Origin: Verrucomicrobiota bacterium
GTDB taxonomy: Bacteria > Verrucomicrobiota > Verrucomicrobiia > Verrucomicrobiales > V1-33
Reading direction: 5' to 3'
Assembly (NCBI GenBank): GCA_003402705.1
Contig: QQNF01000015.1
Span: forward strand, 1 to 59,784
Length of the DNA: 59,784 nucleotides
Part shown: piece after piece, positions 10,102-17,701 of the stretch
Numbering within the stretch: the stretch's first letter is position 1
Layout of the letters: each line of letters begins with the position of its first letter
Position numbers and translations under genes: made by a program
The notes under the pieces: generated by a model
The model's database searches: none
What the model was told of the DNA's origin: nothing
Seen by the model: only the letters and a program-made list of their open reading frames with translations

Positions 10102-12453
10102 TCAGCTCACTACCGGACAGGCGTCAAGCTCGCTCAGCATCAGCGAAACTACCTGATAGGACCCAGTCGGCGTGAGACCATTCACGACTCGCCTCCGAAC
10201 CTTCGAAGGATGATCCAGCCGGAACAACAGATACGCCGATGCGCTCGTCGGCATCAGATCCTCAGGCCATCCCTCAGTTCGCAGAATACGGCACAATTGC
10301 TCGCGCGACAACATCTCGCAAGACAGGATTGGCGCCAGCCATTCCAACGTCTTCTTTTCGCCGGTTCTGCCGCCTTCGTACGGACAAAGCACGGCCCCAG
10401 CCATATTTCCAAGCTGAATCCTTATCGGCGAACGCTCCTCGTCGTCCTTGAGCGCTCGGCTGTACACCAGCCGCTTTTCCCTGCATAAGACCCGGACTTC
10501 CGCTTTCAGATAGGCAAGCACGCAGATTGCACTCGGTCTCCACGTTGACAGGCCTCCGTGAACAGCCGGTGTCTCTTGGACCGTAGCATGAGTGACGTCG
10601 GAAAAGTAGCGGTACTGCGTGAACTGATTCGCTTGATGCTGGAACACATCCAGAAGAAACCTCTTCAGCTCCGCTCTGTATTCATCTTTGCCCGGCTTCA
10701 AAACGAAGGCACCCACGCCCGGAACAATCTCGTGGAACTTGTTCAGTTTGGTCTCCGTGTCCGAGCCCGGATACAGAACGTAGGAACCAGCGGTTTGACG
10801 CACCGCATCGTTGTAGCTGTGCATCTTGAGAAGGTCTCCACGCTGATAAGTGGACGACGCTTTGGCCTCCTGCTTCTCCAAATCCAACTCCTCGTCCTTC
10901 AGCAGTTCGCCGAAGATCATCTTCATCGACTGCGCTCGGTACTTCGCGTCGAAATGGATGTAAGCAGTCTTTCCCTCTACCGATGCCGCCTGCTCGCTCG
11001 GAAAGCGTGCCGGGAAAATGGCGAGTGTGTAATCGGGCTTGAATTGGCGGGAGTAGGATGCCGGCTCCGTGGCACCTCGCTGGATCTGAAATGTCCGCTC
11101 GTAATAGAGGTGGAGCCGCAGCACCATCCCAGATGCGAGCGTTACAGTAAACGGTGCGCAGGTCTTCTTGCCACGCTTGAGATGAATGTGAAGCTCCCCA
11201 TCCTTCATCTCCAGAAACGGATCAGCATCATCCGCCGGCTTGGGATCGTCCGCATCGCGGCTGACTTCCACCATCTCATCGAGAATTTGATGGAGCTGGA
11301 GAAACACCCAATACTCGTAGAGTGTGGCGACATTGCGGGTAGGCCCTCCGTAGGCGTCCTCATCCTGATCCCACGCCAGCACGGTCGCCGCCTGCGCCAG
11401 CAACCAAGCCCGCAAAATCTCGCGATAACCATCACGACGCTGCAGCGTCGGATTGTCCAGCGGCAGCCGCGTGAGAGGGCCGAGTTGCCGGAAAAATGGT
11501 CTCGCCAGCACCGCATCAAGGCAGACCGCGAGTTCGCGCGCCTCATGGGCCACACTGTGCGCGTTCGGATGCTTCTCGAACACCTCACGGCATAGCTCTC
11601 GAAACTCCGTCAGCGCAAACTTGAGAAAACGATTCGCCGGAGTGTCCACCGAATCCTCCCTCCTCACATCCAGCACTTGTCCCGGCACCGTCCTGCCACC
11701 GCATGGAAGGCGTTGCCAGTCGCGCGCCATCCCCGCCGGATCACGAACCCAGTCCGGCGACCCAGCCGCAGACGGCGGCGACCACGACGCCTCGCGAACC
11801 AGCCGCGAGTTAGGCCGGCGCTTGATTGCCTCCAGCAGTTCCTCCAGCCGCTCCGGTGGCAGGTGCGCGCGCAGAAAAAGGAACTTCTCCAAGGTGAGCC
11901 GCGCCGCCTCCTCCGGATCAGTCGTGAATTTCAATGAAGTAGGTCCGTCCCAGTTAAGAAGAAGCTGCTGGCAGAAATCCGCAATATCCTCCGTAATCTG
12001 GCGGAATTCCGTGTGATAGTCCAGCTTCGCCGAAGTAACCTCCAGCACGAAGCGATGCTCGCGCCCACCCGCCGTGATCCGAAAATCCGCCATGCCCAGA
12101 TGGTTCACCACGGTGAAAGCACCCGAGAGTGTCTTCACCCGACGTTTGTTCCAATGCCTGCCCGGCAGCGCCTCCAGCGAACTGGAAACCTCCGCGTCAT
12201 CCGCACCAATGACCTCCCACTCATAACGCCGCGTCTCTAACAGCCGGATGTTCAGCCCGCCCGCGTTCTCCGCCAGCTCGATCGGCACCCGCTCCGTTGC
12301 AGACGTGCCCGCCGCGTGCCCCTTCACACCGGGCCGGATCTCCGGAAACCCAGCCCCATCGGGATCCAGCACCTCCGGACAACCGGGCGTGGACAACACC
12401 CACCACGCAGCAGTGCCTTCCAGACGCAAGGCGATGGCGGAATACCCGTTCAT
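10102..12453 (-). CDS. DUF2357 / PD-(D/E)XK nuclease subunit of a McrBC-like restriction system
   Basis: 783 aa, cytoplasmic. The N-terminal half fits DUF2357 and the second half the PDDEXK_7 (DUF524) nuclease fold. Candidate catalytic residues are Glu380 in LYEYWVF, Asp474 in KPDYTL, and Asp502-x-Lys504 in HFDAKYR. In this family the protein plays the McrC role: it is the DNA-cutting partner of a McrB-type AAA+ motor that recognises modified DNA. It begins 12 bp after the stop of the AAA gene at 12466-14247, so the two form one operon. C-over-G bias is weaker here than in the neighbouring backbone, consistent with acquisition by transfer. Confidence 0.8.
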   Translation of the reverse strand: MNGYSAIALRLEGTAAWWVLSTPGCPEVLDPDGAGFPEIRPGVKGHAAGTSATERVPIELAENAGGLNIRLLETRRYEWEVIGADDAEVSSSLEALPGRHWNKRRVKTLSGAFTVVNHLGMADFRITAGGREHRFVLEVTSAKLDYHTEFRQITEDIADFCQQLLLNWDGPTSLKFTTDPEEAARLTLEKFLFLRAHLPPERLEELLEAIKRRPNSRLVREASWSPPSAAGSPDWVRDPAGMARDWQRLPCGGRTVPGQVLDVRREDSVDTPANRFLKFALTEFRELCREVFEKHPNAHSVAHEARELAVCLDAVLARPFFRQLGPLTRLPLDNPTLQRRDGYREILRAWLLAQAATVLAWDQDEDAYGGPTRNVATLYEYWVFLQLHQILDEMVEVSRDADDPKPADDADPFLEMKDGELHIHLKRGKKTCAPFTVTLASGMVLRLHLYYERTFQIQRGATEPASYSRQFKPDYTLAIFPARFPSEQAASVEGKTAYIHFDAKYRAQSMKMIFGELLKDEELDLEKQEAKASSTYQRGDLLKMHSYNDAVRQTAGSYVLYPGSDTETKLNKFHEIVPGVGAFVLKPGKDEYRAELKRFLLDVFQHQANQFTQYRYFSDVTHATVQETPAVHGGLSTWRPSAICVLAYLKAEVRVLCREKRLVYSRALKDDEERSPIRIQLGNMAGAVLCPYEGGRTGEKKTLEWLAPILSCEMLSREQLCRILRTEGWPEDLMPTSASAYLLFRLDHPSKVRRRVVNGLTPTGSYQVVSLMLSELDACPVVS

Positions 12454-12465
12454 GCTCTGGGTTCC

Positions 12466-14247
12466 TCAGCAGATGAAGCTCACGAACTGCTCCTCCACCA
12501 GCACCTCGATCATCCGTTCCAGTTTTCTGTACGATTCCTCAAACTTCGGATTCGGGATATTCCGGGCGTCGCTCAATCCACGCTTCGCCGAACTCCCTCG
12601 CTCAGGGAAATGCTCCATCGCCGACGCTTTCGATCCCGTGGCACAGTACTGAGCGAGCGCTCCAAGTAGGGGCGCAAGACGCGTGCGGCTGCCATGCAGC
12701 TTCGGCAGAATCTTTTGCAGAATCTGCGCGTCCAATGCCTTAATCCACTCCCCATCCGGAGCCGACCAAGCCGCCCGCTGCGCTTCCGGCGTCAGAAAAT
12801 ACGCCGCCCGCAGGTAGGCCAGCACCTCACGCCCAGTCCGAAACCCAAACTCCCCTCGACCGCGTTTCATGATTTCAAACAGTTCCACCAACCGATCCGC
12901 CGCAAACCCACTAACTCCGGATGTCACCAATGGCACATCGTGGTGCTCATTCTCCGTTCGGATTGCCAAGGCCGCCTCCAGAAATGAAACCCCATAATCC
13001 CGCGACTCCGGTTCCGCCTCCCCACCGATTCCTCTCAGAAAGTTCCCCAGCACGACCGGGTCCGCGTGAACCTCAATCACATTCGCCCGGTCCAGCACTT
13101 TCGGACTGAACATGTACGTCGTCTCATCAATGTTCACCGTGCCGATCACAAACAAGTTCTCGGGAAAGTCGATGCTGCCCGCCACATCCACACCCCCTCG
13201 CGTCCTAGCACATCCAGCAGAATGCAGCTTCAGCGCCTTCTCTTTGTCCTCCAACTCCATCGCCGAGAGAAAATCCGCAAAATACCGCTCCACATGAGAA
13301 AGATTCATCTCATCCAGAATCAGCACGTGCGGCTTCTCCCGGTTCCCCTCAGCATTCGCATGCAACAACAAGTTCAGAATCTCGGTCGTCTCGTAAATCG
13401 CCACCCCGTCAGGCGCCCCATCCACCGTCTGAAGCGGATTCAGGAACCCCAACACATGCCGATTGTCCGTCCAATCCGCCCCCACCGCGACTACCGCCCG
13501 GCAATCCGCGTCACACAGGCTCTCCGCCAGCTGAATCGCCCCGCGCGTCTTGCCCGTACCGGAGGGCCCCGTGAGAATCAGAAACGGTTTGGCAAGAAGG
13601 GCGCGGGAGATCAGGGTGTCTTGAAACTCCCTTGTCCGACCGGAATCAATCGGTTCATCCAAGCTGAAACCTTGTTCAATTAGTCGAGAGAAGCATTCGT
13701 AAGCTTGCAAAAAATCAACCTCGATCTCCGAGGCATCAGGCAGTTTATCAGTATCGTAAACCTTGTATGCCGCAGTTCCCGCCACATAACTTCTCGCTCT
13801 CCACGCAGTTGTCGAAAGATCCAGATCATTCGCCAAGCGGAAACCCAAATCAGCGAGATTGCGGCATTGTGATCGAAGTTGCATAGCCCTTGCTTCCGCA
13901 CTCACACGATCAGCGCTTCTCCAATTTCCAGATACAGCAGATCCTGCTCCAACGCCCATCGTCAAATACACTCGCTTAGAATCCTTTGCGAAGAGAAACA
14001 CGACAAAATAGCCATTGCTGGCAGTACCACCAAATCGCTCGTGAAGAATGGCTACCCAAGGCACATCAGCGAAACTCCCCATGCCAAGGCCGCTTTTGAG
14101 CAGTATGCCTGCACGATCACCGTCTGGCAGTAACTTCGAGAGTTCATCGCAGAACTTTTTGACTGCCTTATTCGCCGACTCCCTGCTTCCACCTCGCGCC
14201 TCTGCAAATGATTCCGCGCATTCTTGCAAGGCGATTCTAATATTCAT
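12466..14247 (-). CDS. McrB-like AAA+ ATPase/GTPase with N-terminal DUF3578-like domain
   Basis: 593 aa. Residues 1 to about 170 resemble the MrcB/DUF3578 DNA-recognition domain. A McrB-type motor follows, with Walker A GPSGTGKT (227-234), Walker B VLILDEMN (308-315) and the sensor region GTVNIDETT (369-377) leading into MFSPKVLDRANVIEV. That last segment occupies the place of the McrB signature motif. The family powers and regulates the nuclease subunit after binding modified DNA (type IV restriction). It is first in a two-gene operon. The start at 14247 is the first ATG after the gap and gives a sensible N-terminus. Confidence 0.85.
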   Translation of the reverse strand: MNIRIALQECAESFAEARGGSRESANKAVKKFCDELSKLLPDGDRAGILLKSGLGMGSFADVPWVAILHERFGGTASNGYFVVFLFAKDSKRVYLTMGVGAGSAVSGNWRSADRVSAEARAMQLRSQCRNLADLGFRLANDLDLSTTAWRARSYVAGTAAYKVYDTDKLPDASEIEVDFLQAYECFSRLIEQGFSLDEPIDSGRTREFQDTLISRALLAKPFLILTGPSGTGKTRGAIQLAESLCDADCRAVVAVGADWTDNRHVLGFLNPLQTVDGAPDGVAIYETTEILNLLLHANAEGNREKPHVLILDEMNLSHVERYFADFLSAMELEDKEKALKLHSAGCARTRGGVDVAGSIDFPENLFVIGTVNIDETTYMFSPKVLDRANVIEVHADPVVLGNFLRGIGGEAEPESRDYGVSFLEAALAIRTENEHHDVPLVTSGVSGFAADRLVELFEIMKRGRGEFGFRTGREVLAYLRAAYFLTPEAQRAAWSAPDGEWIKALDAQILQKILPKLHGSRTRLAPLLGALAQYCATGSKASAMEHFPERGSSAKRGLSDARNIPNPKFEESYRKLERMIEVLVEEQFVSFIC

Positions 14248-14399
14248 GATCAGTGTTCTCTTTGCTAGAATTTGATGCGTTTGAGCCCGGGATTCTGAAA
14301 GTGCGCTCTGCTCAGGGCAGCCGCCTGTCTGGTAGGAGGACCTACGTCATTGGCGAGGCCAGCCACAGCGAAGCGGAGACAGACGGAGCCAACTTCGGT

Positions 14400-14480
14400 C
14401 ATGCCCTCCGGCGCAAGGTGACGGCTGAAGTCCTGCACCCAGGCGAAATTGGCATCTCCTTTGGGCGGCACGCCAAATCG
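14400..14480 (-). pseudogene. Scrap of a type I methyltransferase gene (hsdM)
   Basis: On the - strand these 27 codons read FGVPPKGDANFAWVQDFSRH followed by LAPEGM. They match the conserved block after the N6-adenine methyltransferase core of HsdM (consensus P-P-K-G-N-A-N-F-A-W-V-Q-H-F-I-H-H-L). The similarity stops abruptly on both sides: downstream codons show no HsdM sequence, and the essential NPPY motif is absent. It is a relic, not a working gene. It lies just upstream of the McrBC-like operon, which suggests that a type I system once occupied this locus. Confidence 0.55.
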
Positions 14481-14756
14481 ATGCACACCGCCTCGCTCAC
14501 CCCTCGCGCTCCCAGTGGCTGCCTTCGCTCCGCCCCGCATGTCGCCGACGCGACCGAACCCCGCCGCGCACCCAAAAGTGGCAGTGGACTCTCTCATCTC
14601 AGACAACTCGCAGCGGACACTCATAATTCGGAAGCAACACTCCAATGGTTCCATTTCCTATAACCAGCCGCCGCCCCCTGTCAGCCGATTTCCTCGGCAT
14701 TCCTCCGCCCCAGAGCACATCCTTGAACCGAGGGCTCCCCCCCACCGCGCAACACC

Positions 14757-14996
14757 TCACCCCTCGCCCGGACCACTCAGAGAATTAGGCGCAGCTTTCC
14801 CGTTCGATATCAGCAATCCCTCCTCCGACGGCTTGTACACCACCGGACGGACGACTTTCTTCTTCGCAACAGGACGCCGCTTCACCCGCTCATCAATCCC
14901 CAGCCAACCCGGTAACGCAACCGCCTTACCCCAGCAATTCACCCGGAAAAACTCAGGCAGACCACCCCTGAAGCTTCCCGCCACTGGTTCCTCCAC
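14757..14996 (-). CDS. Short hypothetical reading frame, 79 aa
   Basis: The frame starts at ATG 14996, gives a basic central stretch (DERVKRRPVAKKKVVRP) and ends at 14757. Codon use is not the C/G-skewed pattern of the backbone, and no family is recognisable. It may be a decayed gene fragment: the surrounding 14481-15262 region holds at least one other relic and no convincing gene. Confidence 0.25.
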   Translation of the reverse strand: MEEPVAGSFRGGLPEFFRVNCWGKAVALPGWLGIDERVKRRPVAKKKVVRPVVYKPSEEGLLISNGKAAPNSLSGPGEG

Positions 14997-15124
14997 CCGG
15001 AGGGAATGCCTCCACCAATCATCAACGAAACCGTCTCACTCCCGACCGCCCCACGTCGCTGTCCCCGAATCCCGATCCTTCCCACCCGCATTACCGCCGC
15101 ATCTTCCCGACTCCACCCGCGCCC

Positions 15125-15260
15125 CGAAGGTGCCCTCGGAGCCAGCGACCCCACTCCGTCACCGCCCCCACCCCGGAATTCTCCCCAATCGACGGCACGC
15201 GCTCCCTCTTCCACGCCTCCGCCGCCGAACTCCTCATGGAATCCAGCGTCGACCCGGTGA
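15125..15260 (+). pseudogene. Frameshifted relic of a CotH/lamin-tail C-terminus
   Basis: The DNA from about 15130 aligns with 8780-8915 of the CotH gene. One frame gives GALGASDPTPSP and, after a +/-1 shift, another gives TPEFSPIDGTRSLFHASAAE followed by LLMESSVDP. These match ALGSSDSSPSPAP and TPEYSPLNRTLSLVHASAAD of the CotH tail. The need for a frame change, and the loss of everything before and after, mark it as a dead fragment. It abuts the 3' end of the SecB-like gene on the other strand. Confidence 0.6.
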
Positions 15261-15262
15261 TA

Positions 15263-15763
15263 TCACTTTTCCGCGCGTGATTTCGCCTGTTTGGCTGCCT
15301 TCTTCGCTGATCTCCTCCCGCCGGATGGAATTGCTTCCCGGGCCTGCGCCTTCTCCCGTTCGATTTCATCGACAACCTCCTCCATCATCACAGTGGGCAG
15401 GATCAGTTTTTGACGAGGGAAAGCACCGGTGATATTCGCGAGTTGCCCGCGCAGGATTCCGTAGAGGATCGTGCAGCCATTGAGCCGGATCAGGCCCTGC
15501 ATCGTTTCCTCGGTGGAGTCCTCCGGGAAGCGGAATAAGCCGACAATTTCGCAGTCGAGCGAGTAGTCCACCGGTGTCGGTGTCTTGGATTTGACGCCGA
15601 CACGAAACGCGAGGCGAAAGCGGTTTCTCTCGGTGGCATGCCTGGCCACATCGTAGTCGAAGAGATAATCGATATTGACAGACCCGGACTTGACGGGTTC
15701 ATGCCACGCGATGTTTACCCGGTTCATGAAGAACTCGTCAAGATGACATGCGGGGGCGCTCAT
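15263..15763 (-). CDS. SecB-like chaperone of a toxin-antitoxin-chaperone (TAC) operon
   Basis: 166 aa from the ATG at 15763. The frame is open further upstream, but that part lies inside the antitoxin gene and has no family likeness. The fold pattern fits the SecB family: beta-strands around FRLAFRVGV and DYSLDCEIVGLFRF, then a helix with a Gly-containing turn (LYGILRGQLANITGAF) followed by KLILPTVMMEEVVDE. A Lys/Ala/Arg-rich tail ends the protein. In TAC systems such a dedicated chaperone protects the antitoxin from aggregation and proteolysis. Its start overlaps the end of the antitoxin gene by 26 bp, and order and orientation match toxin-antitoxin-chaperone operons such as mycobacterial higBA-Rv1957. 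The family call rests on pattern and context. Confidence 0.65.
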   Translation of the reverse strand: MSAPACHLDEFFMNRVNIAWHEPVKSGSVNIDYLFDYDVARHATERNRFRLAFRVGVKSKTPTPVDYSLDCEIVGLFRFPEDSTEETMQGLIRLNGCTILYGILRGQLANITGAFPRQKLILPTVMMEEVVDEIEREKAQAREAIPSGGRRSAKKAAKQAKSRAEK

Positions 15764-16289
15764 GCTGGTTAGTGGGGAATGGGATGAAGTTGCTGGGTTC
15801 AAAGCCGTCTTCGAAGATGGAGGTCGACCTGACCTGCTGGTTGGGGAATGCTGCGATCGGCTCAACTTTGGTGGTGACCGTGAGGCCGCGCACAAAGATC
15901 ATGTGCTCGCTTTCCGGCAGCATGCGGACATGGAGTTTCACACCGAGGGCGCTGGAAAGCTCGGCGAGTGTGTCGATCGTGAAATTGGCCGGCCGCTCTT
16001 CATCGAGAATCTTGCCGACATATTGCCGGGTCTTGCCGAGTTTGGCGGCAAGGGTGTTCCGATTGAGGCCAGCTTCCTCCATGGCGCGCAGGATATCCTC
16101 CACCACAAGCCCCTTGGAGAAGTCCGCGAGATAAGCCGGATCCGAGCGGAGGGCCTCCGCAGCTTGTTCCAACGAGGAGAGCTCTCCCGGCGTTATTGGC
16201 CGTGTGCTCGCCAACAGAGCGGCAATATCGTCCGGCAGGGTTGTGGCGGTCGGCTCCGCATCGGTTCGTTTTTCAGCTTTGGTCCTCAT
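15738..16289 (-). CDS. higA: HigA-like XRE antitoxin with C-terminal extension
   Basis: 183 aa. A helix-turn-helix lies at about 60-120 (LVVEDILRAMEEAGLNRNTL, then AAKLGKTRQYVGKIL), as in XRE/HigA antitoxins. A leading segment of about 55 residues and an unusual tail of about 60 residues (124-183) flank it. The tail contains MIFVRGLTV, an Ile-Ala-Ala-Phe-Pro turn and FEPSNFIPFPTN; hydrophobic and Phe-rich, it is the right place for a chaperone-addiction (ChAD) segment like the one that ties mycobacterial HigA to its SecB-like partner. The gene overlaps the toxin gene by 17 bp and the chaperone gene by 26 bp, so translation is probably coupled. Such antitoxins usually repress their own operon. 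Confidence 0.75.
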   Translation of the reverse strand: MRTKAEKRTDAEPTATTLPDDIAALLASTRPITPGELSSLEQAAEALRSDPAYLADFSKGLVVEDILRAMEEAGLNRNTLAAKLGKTRQYVGKILDEERPANFTIDTLAELSSALGVKLHVRMLPESEHMIFVRGLTVTTKVEPIAAFPNQQVRSTSIFEDGFEPSNFIPFPTNQHERPRMSS

Positions 16290-16689
16290 AGATTTGCTTC
16301 AGTTTGTGGCAGGTTTCGAAGGCTTGATCCTGCTCCTTTTTGCTGTCCTTGGCCTTCCAGTATGAGTTGGTGCAGATCACGACTGATCGGTTTTTCTCGC
16401 TGTAGAAGAACATCAACCGGGCGCTGCCTTTGTGGGCGCGGATTTCATAGACCTTGTCGTGCTTGGGGTTGTCGCTCTTCTTAACGTGTTTCTCGTCACG
16501 AATCCGGTCCACTTGACCGATCATCTGGAGGACTTTCATGATCTTCTTGTAGTCACCCGATGAGTTTCGTGCCCAGTCGGCCAAGGACCCGAGCACGAGG
16601 TCATGGCCGTTGATCTGGAGAACGCGTACCAGCCAGCGGGTCTGGTGCTGATTCGTAATCCCGGGAATCTGGATGAGTTCAACCGCCAT
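16273..16689 (-). CDS. higB: HigB-like (phage Gp49-type) mRNA interferase toxin
   Basis: 138 aa. The C-terminal two thirds match the HigB/Gp49-like (RelE superfamily) fold: VYEIRAHKGSARLMFFYSEK is the typical central strand with basic residues, followed by SVVICTNSYWKAK and a helix rich in Lys. These toxins cut mRNA at the ribosome. The N-terminal 50 residues look like part of the family's regulatory lobe. It is the first gene of the three-gene TAC operon, preceded after 39 bp by the orphan ParD-like gene. Its order (toxin first) follows higBA and not relBE. Confidence 0.75.
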   Translation of the reverse strand: MAVELIQIPGITNQHQTRWLVRVLQINGHDLVLGSLADWARNSSGDYKKIMKVLQMIGQVDRIRDEKHVKKSDNPKHDKVYEIRAHKGSARLMFFYSEKNRSVVICTNSYWKAKDSKKEQDQAFETCHKLKQIYEDQS

Positions 16690-16728
16690 GTCAACCTGCT
16701 GGTTTACATTCTTCAGGTCTTCTTTTTT

Positions 16729-16965
16729 TCACGGGAAGGCATCGGCGGCTTCCGCCTTGAAGAAACGAGGTGCACCACCTCCCTCCCCGTCGTTCTCGGC
16801 CTTCGTGTAGAGGTGCTCGATCCTTCCGGCGGGGAATCTCTCGCCCTCCACCCCATCCATTCTCCGCAACGCAGCCCGGACGACCTCGCTCGCATTGTTG
16901 TAACGGCCGGATTCAATCATCCGGCCGACGAAACCCTTCCCATCTGCAGTCAGCGCGACATTCAT
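16729..16965 (-). CDS. ParD-like ribbon-helix-helix antitoxin, orphan
   Basis: 78 aa from the ATG at 16965; the open frame extends 16 codons upstream without similarity. MNVALTADGKGFVGRMIESG, then RYNNASEVVRAALRRMD, is the classical ParD/CopG pattern: an N-terminal beta-strand for DNA binding, two helices and the SEVVRAAL signature. The C-terminal part that would bind a ParE toxin is present but ends in FFKAEAADAFP. No parE follows; the next gene on the strand is the HigB-like toxin, 39 bp on. It may be a stranded antitoxin, or an anti-toxin against a ParE elsewhere in the genome. Confidence 0.7.
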   Translation of the reverse strand: MNVALTADGKGFVGRMIESGRYNNASEVVRAALRRMDGVEGERFPAGRIEHLYTKAENDGEGGGAPRFFKAEAADAFP

Positions 16966-17119
16966 AACCGCAATCATAACAACAAATGCGCCTCCATCAA
17001 GGCTGCCGCACACCCATTTTTGCGCTCGGATGCACCCGCATCACCAACTCCCCATGACACCCCGCGCTCTGAGACCACCCCCAACGCCCTCGCCCAACAC
17101 CCCCCCTCCGTACCAGCCA

Positions 17120-17143
17120 TTCTCACTTCTCACTTCTCACTTC
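17120..17143. repeat. CACTTCT tandem microsatellite
   Basis: Three heptamer units lie immediately downstream of the stop codon of the YHS protein gene. They have the same unit and orientation as the other CACTTCT tracts of the window. Confidence 0.7.
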
Positions 17144-17607
17144 CCCCCGTCCTCCTTCTTCAACTGCGGCAGCAACCCCGCCTCGCCCGCCCGCTTCGCC
17201 CACGCCTCCGGCTCTTTCTTCCACTTCTCCACTGCCTCGTCATCCCAGAAGTAGATCTTCTCCCCCTTGTACTCCACCGTCGGACTGTCCGGCGTCACAA
17301 GGTGCGTCGGATTCACCGGACAGAACCGCTGCGCCAGCAACTCCACCTTCCCTAGCTCCAGCTTCTCCGCCAGATCCTCGAACTGTGGCAGCAGCTCAAG
17401 GCTCGCCTTGATGATGTACTTCTGATTCCGGTTCCAGATCTTCCGGCAGTGCTGACAGCAGAAATACACCTTCACCCCCTCGTACTCGATCAACTGCTCC
17501 TCATCAATGTCCTCGCTCACCATCAGCGGACACTTCTCGTTCTTCTCGTCCGCCCTTCCCAGCACGGACATCGCCAGCATCGCTGCAGCACACATCAGGA
17601 ACTTCAT
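17137..17607 (-). CDS. Secreted protein with two YHS/TRASH-like metal-binding domains
   Basis: 156 codons from the ATG at 17607, chosen because it opens a signal peptide (MKFLMCAAAMLAMSVLGRAD). The mature chain has a first TRASH-like unit (CPLMVSEDIDEEQLIEYEG, then YFCCQHCRKIW), with Cys residues arranged to bind a metal. A second, degenerate unit starts at CPVNPTHL and ends YFWDDEAVEKWKKEP, where the expected Cys pair is replaced by Asp/Glu. Such proteins are thought to bind copper, iron or other heavy metals in the periplasm. The gene diverges from the PfkB kinase gene across about 94 bp, which must hold both promoters. Confidence 0.75.
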   Translation of the reverse strand: MKFLMCAAAMLAMSVLGRADEKNEKCPLMVSEDIDEEQLIEYEGVKVYFCCQHCRKIWNRNQKYIIKASLELLPQFEDLAEKLELGKVELLAQRFCPVNPTHLVTPDSPTVEYKGEKIYFWDDEAVEKWKKEPEAWAKRAGEAGLLPQLKKEDGGK

Positions 17608-17701
17608 CACGACACCATGCCCGGCGGAATTCACCTTGCAACCACCGGACCCGCCGCGTATCCCGCCCGCAATCTTTTCAACCCGCACCCCCTCAACCGC
17701 C

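Noticed and set aside
14253..14663. 136-codon + strand frame opposite the hsdM scrap
   Set aside because: It runs antisense to the recognisable HsdM block and has no family likeness. It is a shadow.
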